A stretch of 64,000 bases of DNA from NCBI GenBank assembly GCA_002438565.1, contig DJPN01000002.1, forward strand, positions 12,306 to 76,305. Reading direction: 5' to 3'. Made by a program: the position numbers and the translations under genes. Below, one piece after another: positions 28,264 to 37,075 of this stretch. The DNA comes from Alphaproteobacteria bacterium UBA6411. GTDB lineage: Bacteria; Pseudomonadota; Alphaproteobacteria; CAAGCB01; CAG-977. The notes under the pieces are model-generated. The model did no database searches. It was given only the letters and a program-made list of their open reading frames with translations, and was not told the origin of the DNA. The first letter of the stretch is position 1. Each line of letters starts with the position of its first letter.

Positions 28264-28911
28264 CTAGCGCCCCGCGGCCTGTTTCCGCATCATCGGCAAA
28301 ACCGGCGCCTTGCCGGCCTTTTTCTGTGCCGCCAGCTGTTTTTTCATCATTTTCAAGACGAACAAAGCTTGTTTGGCTTCCGTATACTGCCCCAGGGTTT
28401 CGGGATGTTTTTTGTCCTTTTCCGTCAGCGGAGAATTCATTTTTACCAGTGCCGCGCCTGTCCGCGCCACACCGACGACGCCGACCGCCGCCACAACCGC
28501 GCCGCAAATCAATTCGGGGGACGCCCCGTTTGCCGCCGCCGCAATTCCTCCGACCGCCGCAGCCGCGCCATACAACAGCGTGTCTTTCATCAACAGCGCG
28601 CCGACAGCCCCGAATTTGTATTCCATTTTAACTTTGGCCGAGGCGTTTTTCACTTCCCGTTCATAATAATCGCGCGCCCCGTCAATCAGCTGTTCGGCAG
28701 CGGGCAAATCACCAACCCGCAAAGGATTGTTGCGCATATGACGCAAAGCCTCTTTGCGTTCCACAATACGATTGGGCGATTTGTCGTAAAATCTGCGGAC
28801 GCTGTCAATACGGCGCATAGCCTTGACAGTACCTTTTAAATAATCGGATATCAGTTCAGCCGTGCTTTTTTCCCGATTCGAAAATTCGTTCGTTGAAATC
28901 GTCAAAGACAT
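28264..28911 (-). CDS. Unrecognised two-helix membrane protein, paralogue P1
   Basis: A 215-residue member of a three-copy local family. Order: a polar helical N-terminal half (SDYLKGTVKAMRRIDSVRR, then RHMRNNPLR), then VKMEYKFGAVG, then a hairpin of two Gly/Ala-rich hydrophobic helices (~105-150) around the loop ANGASPE. A basic helical tail with YTEAKQALFVLKMMKKQL follows. There is no signal peptide. The start at 28911 has AGGAGG eight bases upstream and matches the MSLxI start of the sister copies. A strong promoter lies upstream. No known family is recognised; Gly/Ala helices suggest a membrane-inserting or oligomerising protein. Confidence 0.75.
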   Translation of the reverse strand: MSLTISTNEFSNREKSTAELISDYLKGTVKAMRRIDSVRRFYDKSPNRIVERKEALRHMRNNPLRVGDLPAAEQLIDGARDYYEREVKNASAKVKMEYKFGAVGALLMKDTLLYGAAAAVGGIAAAANGASPELICGAVVAAVGVVGVARTGAALVKMNSPLTEKDKKHPETLGQYTEAKQALFVLKMMKKQLAAQKKAGKAPVLPMMRKQAAGR

Positions 28912-28935
28912 CTTCTTTGCCTCCTGCTTAGAACG

Positions 28936-28963
28936 ATTATAAAACGCTTTATCAAAAAAGCAA
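28936..28963 (-). promoter_or_regulatory. Predicted promoter for paralogue P1
   Basis: Minus strand TTGCTT (28958-28963), 16-bp spacer, perfect TATAAT (28936-28941), about 25 bases before the P1 start codon. Confidence 0.6.
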
Positions 28964-28979
28964 CGAATATCGACTTCAT

Positions 28980-29019
28980 AAAAAAGCGGCGCTTTCATCA
29001 TGAAAATGCCGCTTTTTTT
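28980..29019 (-). terminator. Bidirectional terminator between P2 and P1
   Basis: AAAAAAGCGGC (28980-28990) pairs with GCCGCTTTTTT (29008-29018), with an inner TTTCAT/ATGAAA extension. On the minus strand it ends in a T run, so it terminates P2 just before the P1 promoter. Confidence 0.75.
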
Positions 29020-29035
29020 ATTTTGAAACGACCGC

Positions 29036-29668
29036 TTAACGCGTTGCGCCTTTTAAATTCAGCGCCGTCAAAACAGCGGCCTTTGTTTCGGCGCGTTTTT
29101 GCGCTTTCAGCTGTTTTTTCATCATTTTCAGAACATACAAGGCTTCTTTGGCTTCGGTATATTTCGCCAGCTTTTCGGCATATTTTTTACTGCCGGATTC
29201 TTTCACCGCGCCGACAGCCATATAAGTGCCGCCGATGACGGCCGCGGCCGCCCCCAGACCCAATCCGACATGTTCGGGACGCACTCCGTTCGCCGCCAGC
29301 GCTCCGCCGATTGCGACAGCCGCGCCGCACAACACGGTGTTGCGCAGTTTTTTCATGCCGTCATTGCCCATCGCGTATTCCATTTTGGCGCGCAAAGGCG
29401 CTTTGGCGGCTTCGGCTTCGTAATAATGTTTGGCATTGTCGATGACATGCATCGCGACCGTTTTGTCTTTGACGGCCAACGGCTTTTTAATCATGTAATC
29501 CAACGCGGCGGCTTTTTCCGCAAAACGGCTGGGCGCGGTTTCCATATACCGCGCGGCAAAATCCATTTTGCGCATTTCGTGAACGGCACCCTTTAAATAT
29601 TCGCCCACCAGCTTGGCGGTGTCTTCTTTCCGGGAACTGTTTTGTTCCGAACAAATATTCAATGACAT
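29036..29668 (-). CDS. Unrecognised two-helix membrane protein, paralogue P2
   Basis: A 210-residue sister of P1 and P3. Shared points: MSLNI start, GEYLKGAVHEMRKMD, YMIKKPL, AKMEYAMG, two Gly/Ala-rich helices (~110-155) around ANGVRPE, and the tail YTEAKEALYVLKMMKKQL, nearly identical to P1. A GAGGGAGGG site precedes the ATG. It has its own promoter and is followed by a terminator, so it is monocistronic. Function is unknown; the loop and tail are the best conserved parts and probably carry the shared role. Confidence 0.75.
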   Translation of the reverse strand: MSLNICSEQNSSRKEDTAKLVGEYLKGAVHEMRKMDFAARYMETAPSRFAEKAAALDYMIKKPLAVKDKTVAMHVIDNAKHYYEAEAAKAPLRAKMEYAMGNDGMKKLRNTVLCGAAVAIGGALAANGVRPEHVGLGLGAAAAVIGGTYMAVGAVKESGSKKYAEKLAKYTEAKEALYVLKMMKKQLKAQKRAETKAAVLTALNLKGATR

Positions 29669-29699
29669 TGTGTCTGCCCTCCCTCTTTTTACAAGAAGA

Positions 29700-29727
29700 A
29701 GTGTAGACCTCTTTATCCGAAATTCAA
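29700..29727 (-). promoter_or_regulatory. Predicted promoter for paralogue P2
   Basis: Minus strand TTGAAT (29722-29727), 16-bp spacer, TACACT (29700-29705), about 31 bases before the P2 start. Confidence 0.45.
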
Positions 29728-29804
29728 TATTTTTTTGTACAAAAACCGCCTCTGCCGTCAGCGAACCGCCGAAAGCATCAAACCGAACACCGATGAAAAG
29801 CCGA

Positions 29805-30467
29805 TTAATAATATGGTCTTGTCGTGTCCGCCCTCTTTTTCATGGCGAAAGCCATTGTTACAGGATCCAAATTTTTATTCTTTCCCTTTTGCGGCGCGGG
29901 ATTTTCCAGCTGTTTCTGCATGGCCTTCAACGCAAACAGAGTTTGTTTTGCCTGCGTATAGCGCAACAAATCCTGCAAGCTTTTCGCTTTCTTTTCGGGA
30001 TTGCTTTTCGACGGAGCAAAATAACCGACCGCCAAATAGGTCAGTCCCAGCGCGCCGATAATGGCGACACCCGTTTCCGGCGATGCGCCGTTGGCAATCG
30101 CAACGCCGCCCAAAGCCGTCGCCGCCCCCATGGCAATCGCCGCTTTCATGCGCGTTTTCCCGACAGCCCCCAGTCTGTAATCCATCTTCGTTTTGAAAGA
30201 AGCATTGGAAATATGTTTTTTGTTTTCCCGTTCCATTTCGCAAATAACCTTGACGGCCTCGGCCTTGTCGGCGGGACGCAGCGGGTTTCTGCGCATATAT
30301 TCGTGCGCTGCATGAACTTCGGCTCCGCGGCTTGGTTCTTTGTGCATGTGACGCGCAACCGCATCAACCCGATGCATTTCGCGCACGACGTTTTTCAAAT
30401 AGGTTTCGACCAGCTGTCTGGTTTCGTTTGTCCGCGGATTTTCTTCCGTTGCGATTGTCAAAGCCAT
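29805..30467 (-). CDS. Unrecognised two-helix membrane protein, paralogue P3 (phase-variable promoter)
   Basis: A 220-residue third copy: MALTIATEE start, ETYLKNVVREMHRVD, EYMRRNPLR, TKMDYRLGAVG, two helices around ANGASPE (~112-152) and the tail YTQAKQTLFALKAMQKQL. Compared with P1 and P2 its C-terminus is longer and ends TTRPYY. The start at 30467 is set by homology to the sister copies. A TTG at 30530 would extend the frame through the G tract but has no ribosome site. Its promoter contains a 14-G spacer, so expression probably switches. The ribosome site is weak (GAAAG). Confidence 0.75.
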   Translation of the reverse strand: MALTIATEENPRTNETRQLVETYLKNVVREMHRVDAVARHMHKEPSRGAEVHAAHEYMRRNPLRPADKAEAVKVICEMERENKKHISNASFKTKMDYRLGAVGKTRMKAAIAMGAATALGGVAIANGASPETGVAIIGALGLTYLAVGYFAPSKSNPEKKAKSLQDLLRYTQAKQTLFALKAMQKQLENPAPQKGKNKNLDPVTMAFAMKKRADTTRPYY

Positions 30468-30500
30468 TTCTTTTGCTTTCTGTTTTTTAGAATAACTAAA

Positions 30501-30530
30501 AGAATATCCCCCCCCCCCCCCTAAAGTCAA
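30501..30530 (-). promoter_or_regulatory. Candidate phase-variable promoter of P3
   Basis: Minus strand TTGACT (30525-30530), then an 18-bp spacer made of TTA, fourteen G and A, then TATTCT (30501-30506). The start codon is 34 bases downstream of the -10. Losing one G gives the optimal 17-bp spacing. The layout is that of the Neisseria porA promoter, where poly-G slippage in the spacer alters expression. Confidence 0.7.
30508..30521 (+). repeat. Homopolymer of 14 C (14 G on the coding strand of P3)
   Basis: Uninterrupted C14, the longest G/C homopolymer noticed in the window. It lies wholly inside the -35/-10 spacer of the P3 promoter. The exact length may be miscalled in assembly, and may be mixed in the population. 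Confidence 0.9.
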
Positions 30531-30569
30531 TATTTTTTTTAAAATTATTTAAAAGAAGATATTCCCATG

Positions 30570-30606
30570 AAAAAGAACACCCTTGAATACATCAAGGGCG
30601 TTCTTT
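30570..30606 (-). terminator. Rho-independent terminator after the metallopeptidase gene
   Basis: A 15-bp stem, AAAGAACACCCTTGA paired with TCAAGGGCGTTCTTT (one A/C mismatch), loop of five. On the minus strand it ends in TTTTT. It lies 12 bases beyond the metallopeptidase stop, isolating that gene from P3. Confidence 0.85.
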
Positions 30607-30618
30607 CCGTAAACAATA

Positions 30619-32652
30619 TCAGCGCTGATTGTTTTGCGTTTTGGAAACAACGGTCTGTTTGACGACCGGTTGAGCTTGCGCGGCCGTTTTCGCCTGCAAG
30701 GTTTGCATCAGCGGCTGTTTTTCGCGCGGTTTTTCAAACGCTTTCATATTCCCGTACGCCTGCACCAGCTTTGCAACGCCCGATTTGCCCTGCGGCGACT
30801 GCGCCCATTCCGCCAAACATTTAGCGCGGAACGGCTTTGCCTGCACCGAACGGGAATCGATGCCCGCCGATTTCACCATATCTTTGGAATATTTCGCCAG
30901 CGAATCAATCAGTTTCGTTTCAACGGGCGTCGGTTTGTAATAAGTATCCGACTGATTGGATTTCGACGTGCGGAACGCCAGCTGATCAACCATTTTCAGC
31001 AACGCTTCGCCATTGATTTCCTGTTTGGGTTCAGCAGCCTTAGGGGTGTTTTCGACGGTTTCCTGTTTGACGGGCTTCACATCCTCAATTATCACGGCTT
31101 TTTGGGGTTCAGCTTGTTTCGCCGCTATGCCTTCGCGCAAAGCGGGCATAAACTGTCTGACAAACTGTTCCGCCAGCTGTTTGGGCTTTTGGTGCGGATT
31201 CAGCAAAATCGTGTTTCCGTTCCGCCGAGGTTCTTTCACCGCCATAAAGCTTAAATTGATTTCAACGCCGTTTTTGTACATTTCTTCGACTTGACGGCTG
31301 AAAGCGGGCTGTTTCATCAAAATGCCGAACATTTTTTGCGCGGTTTGAGTGCGTTTTTCGACTTCTTTTCTGCCCAAATGTTCCGTTGCATCGGCATAAG
31401 AGAGCTTGCCGTCGGCTGAAAAGTTGATGTTTGCCCCCGCATATCCTTTTTTCCGCATTCCCAAAATCAGCTGAGATTTCTTCCCGAAATCGGAAACCCG
31501 AAAAACGGCGCCCAAACTTCCTTTGTCTTTGCCGTTTTTCAAATAATCAACCGCGGCAAGAGCTTTGTTTTTCGCTTTGAACATCAAACTGCCCAAAACG
31601 CCGCGCTTTTTGTTGTCCGTTGTCCCGTACAGCGTTTTGACGTTCAATTTGTCGGGATTTTCCGCGCAGGGCGTTCCGCTTTCTTTCAAATGGTTTGCCC
31701 AGCGGGTAATGGCGCGGGCGGTATTCGGAGTCACAAAATTGATTTTTGGCGAACGTAAAGTCTTGCGCACCAATGCTTCATCGGGTTTTTCATCCGTCAA
31801 TCCGACGGTATGGGCTTTAAAAGCTTCAAATTCATCCAGATTTTCGCCGTCTGCCTTAAATTTGTAATACCCCGTTCCGACCATAGCGCGGACATTATCC
31901 GAATATCGATTGAAATCAAGACCTTTGGGATCTTTCTTTTTGACATCTTGATGATAATTTTCTTCGTACATTTTCGCATTGATGTAATTGGAAGCATACG
32001 ATTTCATTCCTTCCAACATACATTCGGTTTCGCTTTTGCCGTTCAATTTTGCCAAAGCGTAACCAAAAAAGCCGCCGATTTCCATAGATGCCGCGCTTTC
32101 CAGCACGGCAACAATCGCCTGCGGATTCTTTTTTTGCATTTCATACAGATATTGATAACGCGCCGTATCCGCCGCCGCTTCCATAATACGGTCGTCCAAA
32201 ATCTTGTCCGACAACTTAAATTCGTTGCGCTGACAACCTTTTCCTTTTTTGAATTGGTACTGGTGCTGAAATTCATGGCAGAAAACACTTGCCGCGTTGT
32301 ATCCCGTTCCAACCATAGGCGACATACAAATCTCGTCGCTGTTGCAGTATCCGCCCGTCATCAATCCGGCGTATTCCATTTTCAGTGCAGGTCTGTCCTC
32401 CAAGGGCAAAGCACGGATTTTTTTCAGCTGAGTCGGGCTTTCAATGACTTTCGACAGGATTTCACGCATGCTTTCTTTGCCGGTGCGCGATCCTAAAACC
32501 TTGAAATAATCGTCTTTTCCCTCGCCGAAACGCAGGATGTCCTTGGTCGGGTCGTTTGGATCTTCTTCGATTTTCACGGTTTCCGACGTGCGAAAAGCCC
32601 CTTTGACATCCCCTAAAGAAAGCGAAAACATACGTTGCAAAAACGAAGCCAT
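30619..32652 (-). CDS. Putative zinc metallopeptidase with HEFQH motif (DUF6782-like)
   Basis: A 677-residue protein without signal peptide or membrane segment. Residues 126-130 are HEFQH, preceded by YNAASVFC, with EAAADTARYQY following (Glu158 as a possible third zinc ligand). This is the zincin pattern and resembles the alphaproteobacterial putative metallopeptidase domain DUF6782, a match made from memory. The middle (200-500) is globular and unrecognised. Residues ~500-560 are Pro/Lys/Glu-rich, then a helical C-terminus with several Lys/Gln-rich turns. AAAGGG precedes the ATG. The protein could be cytosolic or an effector exported by a non-Sec route; nothing in the sequence decides this. 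Confidence 0.65.
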   Translation of the reverse strand: MASFLQRMFSLSLGDVKGAFRTSETVKIEEDPNDPTKDILRFGEGKDDYFKVLGSRTGKESMREILSKVIESPTQLKKIRALPLEDRPALKMEYAGLMTGGYCNSDEICMSPMVGTGYNAASVFCHEFQHQYQFKKGKGCQRNEFKLSDKILDDRIMEAAADTARYQYLYEMQKKNPQAIVAVLESAASMEIGGFFGYALAKLNGKSETECMLEGMKSYASNYINAKMYEENYHQDVKKKDPKGLDFNRYSDNVRAMVGTGYYKFKADGENLDEFEAFKAHTVGLTDEKPDEALVRKTLRSPKINFVTPNTARAITRWANHLKESGTPCAENPDKLNVKTLYGTTDNKKRGVLGSLMFKAKNKALAAVDYLKNGKDKGSLGAVFRVSDFGKKSQLILGMRKKGYAGANINFSADGKLSYADATEHLGRKEVEKRTQTAQKMFGILMKQPAFSRQVEEMYKNGVEINLSFMAVKEPRRNGNTILLNPHQKPKQLAEQFVRQFMPALREGIAAKQAEPQKAVIIEDVKPVKQETVENTPKAAEPKQEINGEALLKMVDQLAFRTSKSNQSDTYYKPTPVETKLIDSLAKYSKDMVKSAGIDSRSVQAKPFRAKCLAEWAQSPQGKSGVAKLVQAYGNMKAFEKPREKQPLMQTLQAKTAAQAQPVVKQTVVSKTQNNQR

Positions 32653-32698
32653 GGCACAGCCCTTTCAAAAGTTGTTTAGGACTATGTTAGACAAAATT

Positions 32699-33727
32699 TT
32701 ACGGTTTTGCAAACAAATCCGTCGCATCGGCAACGGGCGGCTGAAGTCCCAGATGCTTAAACCCCAGCGCTGTCAGCATGCGCCCGCGCGCGGTTCTTTG
32801 GATAAAGCCCTGCTGCAGCAGATAGGGTTCGATGACTTCCTCGATTGTATCGCGCTCTTCGGACAACGCGGCGGCAAGCGTGTCCGCCCCGACGGGACCG
32901 CCCGCGTATTTGTGCGCGATGCAGCCCAAATACCGTCTGTCCATCATATCCAATCCCGACAAATCGACGTCCAAACGTTTCAAGGCTTTGTCCGCCAGTT
33001 CCGCGTCGATTTCCTTTTTGCCCTCAAACGCGGCAAAATCGCGCACGCGTTTCAGCAGCCGCCCCGCAACACGCGGAGTTCCGCGCGCCCGTTTGGCGAT
33101 TTCGTGCGCGCCGTCGGGCGTAATAGCGATGTTCAGCACGCCCGCGCCGCGCGTTACAATCTTTTCCAAATCGGCGGGTTCGTAAAAGTCCAAGCGCAAG
33201 GGTATCCCGAAACGATCGCGCAGGGGTTGCGTCAACAGCCCCGACCGCGTTGTCGCGCCAATCAGCGTAAACGGCTGCAAATCAATGCGAACCGAACGCG
33301 CCGCGGGACCTTCGCCGATAATCAAGTCCAGCTGAAAATCCTCCATCGCGGAATAAAGGACTTCCTCAATCGCGGGGTTCAAGCGGTGGATTTCGTCAAT
33401 AAACAGCACGTCGTTTTTTTCAAGGTTCGTCAGAATCGCCGCCAAATCGCCCGCTTTGGAAATCATCGGCGCGGACGTGGCGCGGAATCCGACGCCCAAT
33501 TCATGCGCAACAATCTGCGCCAGCGTCGTTTTTCCCAGCCCCGGAGGCCCGAAAAACAAAATGTGGTCAAGCGCTTCGCCGCGCGTCAGCGCCGCCGTGA
33601 CAAACACTTTCAGATTGTCGCAAACGTTCCTTTGCCCCGTAAAATCCGCCAATGTCTGCGGGCGCAGTTTGACAAGCTCGTCGTCGCCGTCGCGTTTGAC
33701 GGGGGAGATAATTCTTTCTTCGGTCAT
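32699..33727 (-). CDS. ruvB: Holliday junction branch migration ATPase RuvB
   Basis: A 342-residue AAA+ motor. The N-terminus [12 protein letters not shown], Walker [12 protein letters not shown], Walker [10 protein letters not shown], sensor I GATTRSG and the C-terminal winged helix [13 protein letters not shown] are all present. Hexamers pull DNA through RuvA-bound Holliday junctions. Its ATG overlaps the ruvA stop (ATGA), so ruvC-ruvA-ruvB is one coupled operon. Confidence 0.97.
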   Translation of the reverse strand: MTEERIISPVKRDGDDELVKLRPQTLADFTGQRNVCDNLKVFVTAALTRGEALDHILFFGPPGLGKTTLAQIVAHELGVGFRATSAPMISKAGDLAAILTNLEKNDVLFIDEIHRLNPAIEEVLYSAMEDFQLDLIIGEGPAARSVRIDLQPFTLIGATTRSGLLTQPLRDRFGIPLRLDFYEPADLEKIVTRGAGVLNIAITPDGAHEIAKRARGTPRVAGRLLKRVRDFAAFEGKKEIDAELADKALKRLDVDLSGLDMMDRRYLGCIAHKYAGGPVGADTLAAALSEERDTIEEVIEPYLLQQGFIQRTARGRMLTALGFKHLGLQPPVADATDLFAKP

Positions 33728-34335
33728 GGGGCAAATTCTTTCAATGCGTCACGAATCAAATCGCCGACCTGCGCCGATTCGCCGCGCTTTTTAAACGCTT
33801 TGGCGACCGCCATGGCGGCATCCATGCGGGCATAACCCAAATTCACCAAAGCCGACACGGCGTCCGATACGGCGTCGTTTCCGCCTTGAACGACTTCGCC
33901 CGACGGCGTGTCCGTTCCCGCCGCCGAAACCATGCCGCCCGTTTTACCCTTCAGCTCGGTCGCAATGCGGACGGCAAGCTTCGGGCCGACGCCGGGGGCG
34001 CGCGTTATCGTTTTGGAATCGCCCGAAGCAATCGCCATGGACAGTTCCGCGGGGCTCAGCACGGACAAAATCGCCAAAGCGACTTTCGTTCCGACGCCCT
34101 GCACGCCGCTCAACAGCAGATACCAGCTTTTTTCCACCGCGTCCGCAAATCCGATAAGGTGTATCGCGTCCTCGCGCACTTGGGTTTCAATCAGCAAGCT
34201 TGCGGTTTGCCCCGATGCGGGCATTTTTGCCAAAGTTTTATTGGAGCAGAACACGCGGTATCCCACGCCGTTCACGTCCAAAATCAAAAATCCGTCCCCC
34301 GTCGAATCAAGGATTCCCCGCAGTTTGGCTATCAT
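33724..34335 (-). CDS. ruvA: Holliday junction DNA helicase subunit RuvA
   Basis: A 203-residue junction-binding protein: N-terminal OB fold ([19 protein letters not shown]), central helix-hairpin-helix ([33 protein letters not shown]) and C-terminal RuvB-contact domain after a flexible linker. The start at 34335 overlaps the ruvC stop by four bases. An upstream in-frame start lies inside ruvC and is rejected. Confidence 0.96.
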   Translation of the reverse strand: MIAKLRGILDSTGDGFLILDVNGVGYRVFCSNKTLAKMPASGQTASLLIETQVREDAIHLIGFADAVEKSWYLLLSGVQGVGTKVALAILSVLSPAELSMAIASGDSKTITRAPGVGPKLAVRIATELKGKTGGMVSAAGTDTPSGEVVQGGNDAVSDAVSALVNLGYARMDAAMAVAKAFKKRGESAQVGDLIRDALKEFAP

Positions 34336-34850
34336 TTCATCAGCTCCGCCAACGCGTTCAGCCGCGCCGCCGCAACGCGCATGTAAGAATGGCAAATCGC
34401 CGCCGCCAAAGCGTCCGCCGCGTCGGGACGCAGCTTGCCTGCCGCGGGGACAAGGGTATGCACCATCATGTCGACTTGATGCTTTTCGGCGTGTCCCGCG
34501 CCGACAACGGCTTTTTTGATTTGGTTCGGCGTGTATTCGAAAACGGGAATGCCCGATTCCGCGGGGGCGAGCAGCACAACGCCGCGCGCCTGCCCCAGTT
34601 TCAGCGTCGAAGCCGGATTTTTGTTGACGAACGTTTCCTCAATCGCCGCTTCGTTCGGGGCGAATTCGGAAACAACCGCGCGAATTTTGGCGTGAAGCTC
34701 CGCCAGCCGTTCCGCCAGCGACAAGCCGTCGGTCGAATCGGCGACGCCCGCCCCGACGAACGTCAGCCGCGAATCGCAGCTGTCAAGGACAGCCCAACCC
34801 GTATGACGCAAGCCGGGGTCAAGCCCCAAAATCCGCACGGTCTTTCCCAA
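34332..34850 (-). CDS. ruvC: Crossover junction endodeoxyribonuclease RuvC
   Basis: A 172-residue RNase H-fold resolvase. Catalytic acids are visible in LGLDPGLRHTGWAV (Asp11), AIEETFVN (Glu near 71), and HQVDMMVH plus RPDAADALAAAICH toward the C-terminus. It cuts Holliday junctions on RuvAB. It begins two bases after the yebC stop, at the head of ruvCAB. Confidence 0.96.
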   Translation of the reverse strand: MGKTVRILGLDPGLRHTGWAVLDSCDSRLTFVGAGVADSTDGLSLAERLAELHAKIRAVVSEFAPNEAAIEETFVNKNPASTLKLGQARGVVLLAPAESGIPVFEYTPNQIKKAVVGAGHAEKHQVDMMVHTLVPAAGKLRPDAADALAAAICHSYMRVAAARLNALAELMK

Positions 34851-34852
34851 AA

Positions 34853-35602
34853 TCAGTCTTCCAGTTTCGCCATAATTTCATCGGAAACGGAAACGTTCGA
34901 CGCAACGCGCTGGACGTCTTCTTCGTCATTCAAAGTTTCAACGAAATCAAAGAACTTCTTGGCGACGTCAACGTCGGTCAGTTCGGCTTCGACCAACGGC
35001 TTCCAGTCGAAACGGCAAACGGTCGGCGTGTCGAATTTGGCTTCCAAAGCTTCGCGAACGGCGCCCAAATCGTCGGGGGCGCACAAAATGCGGTGCGTTT
35101 CTTCGTCGGATTCGACGTCGTCGGCGCCCGCTTCCAAAGCAGCCTCAAACATGGCGTCCGCTTCGGCGACCGAAGCGGGATATTCAATCAAGCCGACGCG
35201 CTGAAAATTGAACGCGACGGAACCCGTTTCGCCCATGACGCATCCCGCTTTGCCGAAAATCGAACGGACGATGGGGGCAGTGCGTTTGGGGTTGTCGGTC
35301 AGCGCTTCGACGATGACGGCGACGTTGCCCGGACCGAATCCTTCGTAGCGGATTTCTTCGTAGTTGGCGGCATCGCCCGCGGCGGCTTTTTCAATCGCGC
35401 GTTTGATGTTGTCCTTGGGCATGTTTTCGGCGCGGGCGGCGGCAATGGCGGCGCGCAAACGCGGGTTGTACGCGGGATCGGGCAGACCCGATTTCGCGGC
35501 TACCGTGATTTCACGGCCCAGTTTGGAAAACGTGCGGGCGCGGATTTTATCCTGCGCGCCTTTGCGGTGCATAATATTTTTAAATTGTGAATGACCTGAC
35601 AT
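34853..35602 (-). CDS. yebC: YebC/PmpR family protein
   Basis: A 249-residue YebC family member. The N-terminus [22 protein letters not shown] and the block [17 protein letters not shown] are diagnostic. Earlier work placed the family as DNA-binding regulators; more recent work links it to translation of difficult stretches, such as proline runs. That fits the efp/epmA genes 5 kb away, but the link is inference. It lies directly upstream of ruvC, the usual arrangement. Confidence 0.93.
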   Translation of the reverse strand: MSGHSQFKNIMHRKGAQDKIRARTFSKLGREITVAAKSGLPDPAYNPRLRAAIAAARAENMPKDNIKRAIEKAAAGDAANYEEIRYEGFGPGNVAVIVEALTDNPKRTAPIVRSIFGKAGCVMGETGSVAFNFQRVGLIEYPASVAEADAMFEAALEAGADDVESDEETHRILCAPDDLGAVREALEAKFDTPTVCRFDWKPLVEAELTDVDVAKKFFDFVETLNDEEDVQRVASNVSVSDEIMAKLED

Positions 35603-35657
35603 AACACTCCTCGGATCATTGAGGTTAAAACAAATTTCGACACCCTTTTACCACTTT

Positions 35658-36473
35658 TTACAGCGGCGGTAAAGATTCCTGTAAGCGTCCGCCGTACCGA
35701 ATCATATAAATTTTTTCCGCCAGCCCCGTTTGGTCGTTCGTGTCGATTAAAACGCCGCAAACGGTCGCGTCGCCCTTGACGGGCTGGAATTTGTCGTTTC
35801 TCAAACCCGTTACAAAGCGGCGGACGGGTTCCGTTTTATCCATGCCGATAACGGAATCGAAACAGCCGCACATTCCCGCATCCGTCAAATAAGCGGTGCC
35901 GTTCGGCAAAATCTGCGCGTCCGCCGTCGGAATATGCGTGTGCGACCCGACGACCAAGCTGACCTTGCCGTCGCAAAACTGCCCCAAAGCCATTTTTTCA
36001 CTGGTCGCTTCGCCGTGGATGTCGACAATCATCGCTTGGGCGTCGCGCCCCAGTTTCAGCCGCTCCGTCCAGTCGCCGACAGCCTTGAAAGGATTATCCG
36101 TCGCTTCCATGTAGACGCGTCCCTGAACATGCATCACGCCGACTTTGCGCCCATCGGGCAAAACGTAAAAGCCGCATCCCGTCCCCGGCGCGCCGTTTGG
36201 AAAATTCGCGGGACGCACCAAACGCGGCTCTTCGTTCAAAAGCGGGCGGATGTCGGGATGTTCCCAGCCGTGGTTGCCCGTTGTGATAACGTCCGTTCCC
36301 GCCGCAAACAAATCGCGGCAAATTCCGGGGGTCAGCCCGAAACCGTGGGCGGCGTTGTCGCCGTTGACGACGACGAAATCGACGCGGTATTTGCGCCGGA
36401 AATCGGGCAAAGTGTCAACAACCAGCTTTCTGCCGCTTTGACCGACGACATCGCCCAAAAACAAAATACGCAT
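35658..36473 (-). CDS. TIGR00282 / YmdB family metallophosphoesterase
   Basis: A 271-residue phosphoesterase. Metal-site motifs: FLGDVVGQSGR (Asp8), VNGDNAAHGFG, TTGNHGWEHPDI, and VVGSHTHIPTAD with DAGMCG toward the end. The family includes B. subtilis YmdB, which hydrolyses 2',3'-cyclic phosphates. The usual GNHTWD-type motif reads GNHGWEH here. It starts three bases after fthC on the same strand. Confidence 0.9.
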   Translation of the reverse strand: MRILFLGDVVGQSGRKLVVDTLPDFRRKYRVDFVVVNGDNAAHGFGLTPGICRDLFAAGTDVITTGNHGWEHPDIRPLLNEEPRLVRPANFPNGAPGTGCGFYVLPDGRKVGVMHVQGRVYMEATDNPFKAVGDWTERLKLGRDAQAMIVDIHGEATSEKMALGQFCDGKVSLVVGSHTHIPTADAQILPNGTAYLTDAGMCGCFDSVIGMDKTEPVRRFVTGLRNDKFQPVKGDATVCGVLIDTNDQTGLAEKIYMIRYGGRLQESLPPL

Positions 36474-36476
36474 AAG

Positions 36477-37052
36477 TCACTTAACCTTTATCAATTCGGA
36501 TTCCGTTAAAATCCAATCCATTTTTTCATCGGTGTCCTCAAGAGGGACTTCGTCGATTTCCTGCGCGGAAAAACCTGCGCCGACAACAACGATTTCGGGA
36601 TTTTTCAGCCGCAATTCACGCACGGTTCTGTCGTAAAAGCCGCCGCCGTATCCCAACCGGCCGCCCCGCCTGTCAAACGCCAACAAAGGCAGAAACAAAA
36701 CATTCGGTTCGACGGTTTCATATTTTTCATCGGGTTGTTCCGTGCCGTAAAGCCCCTTGACCAGTTCGGCCTGCGGCGACCACAGGCGAAACAGCAGGGA
36801 TTCGCGCCTGCCCGCCACGACGGGCAAACAAACGGGAACGCCTTTGTCGTAAAATTTTGTCATCAGCAAACGCAAGTCCAGCTCGGTCTTCATCGGCCAG
36901 TAAGCGGAAACAACGGGATTTTCGGGCATCGGAAGCGAATCGGCGGCCTGCGCCGCGTCCCGCGCGGCGTATCGGGCGAAATCAGCCTCCAGCCCCGCCC
37001 GTTTGTGAACGGCGTCGTCGCGCAAACGATGCTTCAAAAACGAATAGTCCAT
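36477..37052 (-). CDS. fthC: 5-formyltetrahydrofolate cyclo-ligase
   Basis: A 191-residue ATP-dependent enzyme that converts 5-formyl-THF to 5,10-methenyl-THF (E. coli YgfA). It has the N-terminal basic helix (KHRLRDDAVHKRAG), VSAYWPMKTELDLRLLM, and the nucleotide/metal loop FDRRGGRLGYGGGFYDR. Its place next to 6S RNA and zapA is conserved across many proteobacteria. Confidence 0.95.
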   Translation of the reverse strand: MDYSFLKHRLRDDAVHKRAGLEADFARYAARDAAQAADSLPMPENPVVSAYWPMKTELDLRLLMTKFYDKGVPVCLPVVAGRRESLLFRLWSPQAELVKGLYGTEQPDEKYETVEPNVLFLPLLAFDRRGGRLGYGGGFYDRTVRELRLKNPEIVVVGAGFSAQEIDEVPLEDTDEKMDWILTESELIKVK

Positions 37053-37075
37053 GCCCGAACCTTTTGAAAAAACAA

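Noticed and set aside
28264..30467. P1-P3 as toxin-antitoxin or bacteriocin-immunity pairs
   Set aside because: All three are homologous to one another and each is transcribed singly; there is no unlike small partner in each unit.
30468..30530. Poly-G tract as a translational switch inside a longer P3 frame
   Set aside because: The upstream TTG has no ribosome site, and the sister proteins begin at the equivalent of the downstream ATG.
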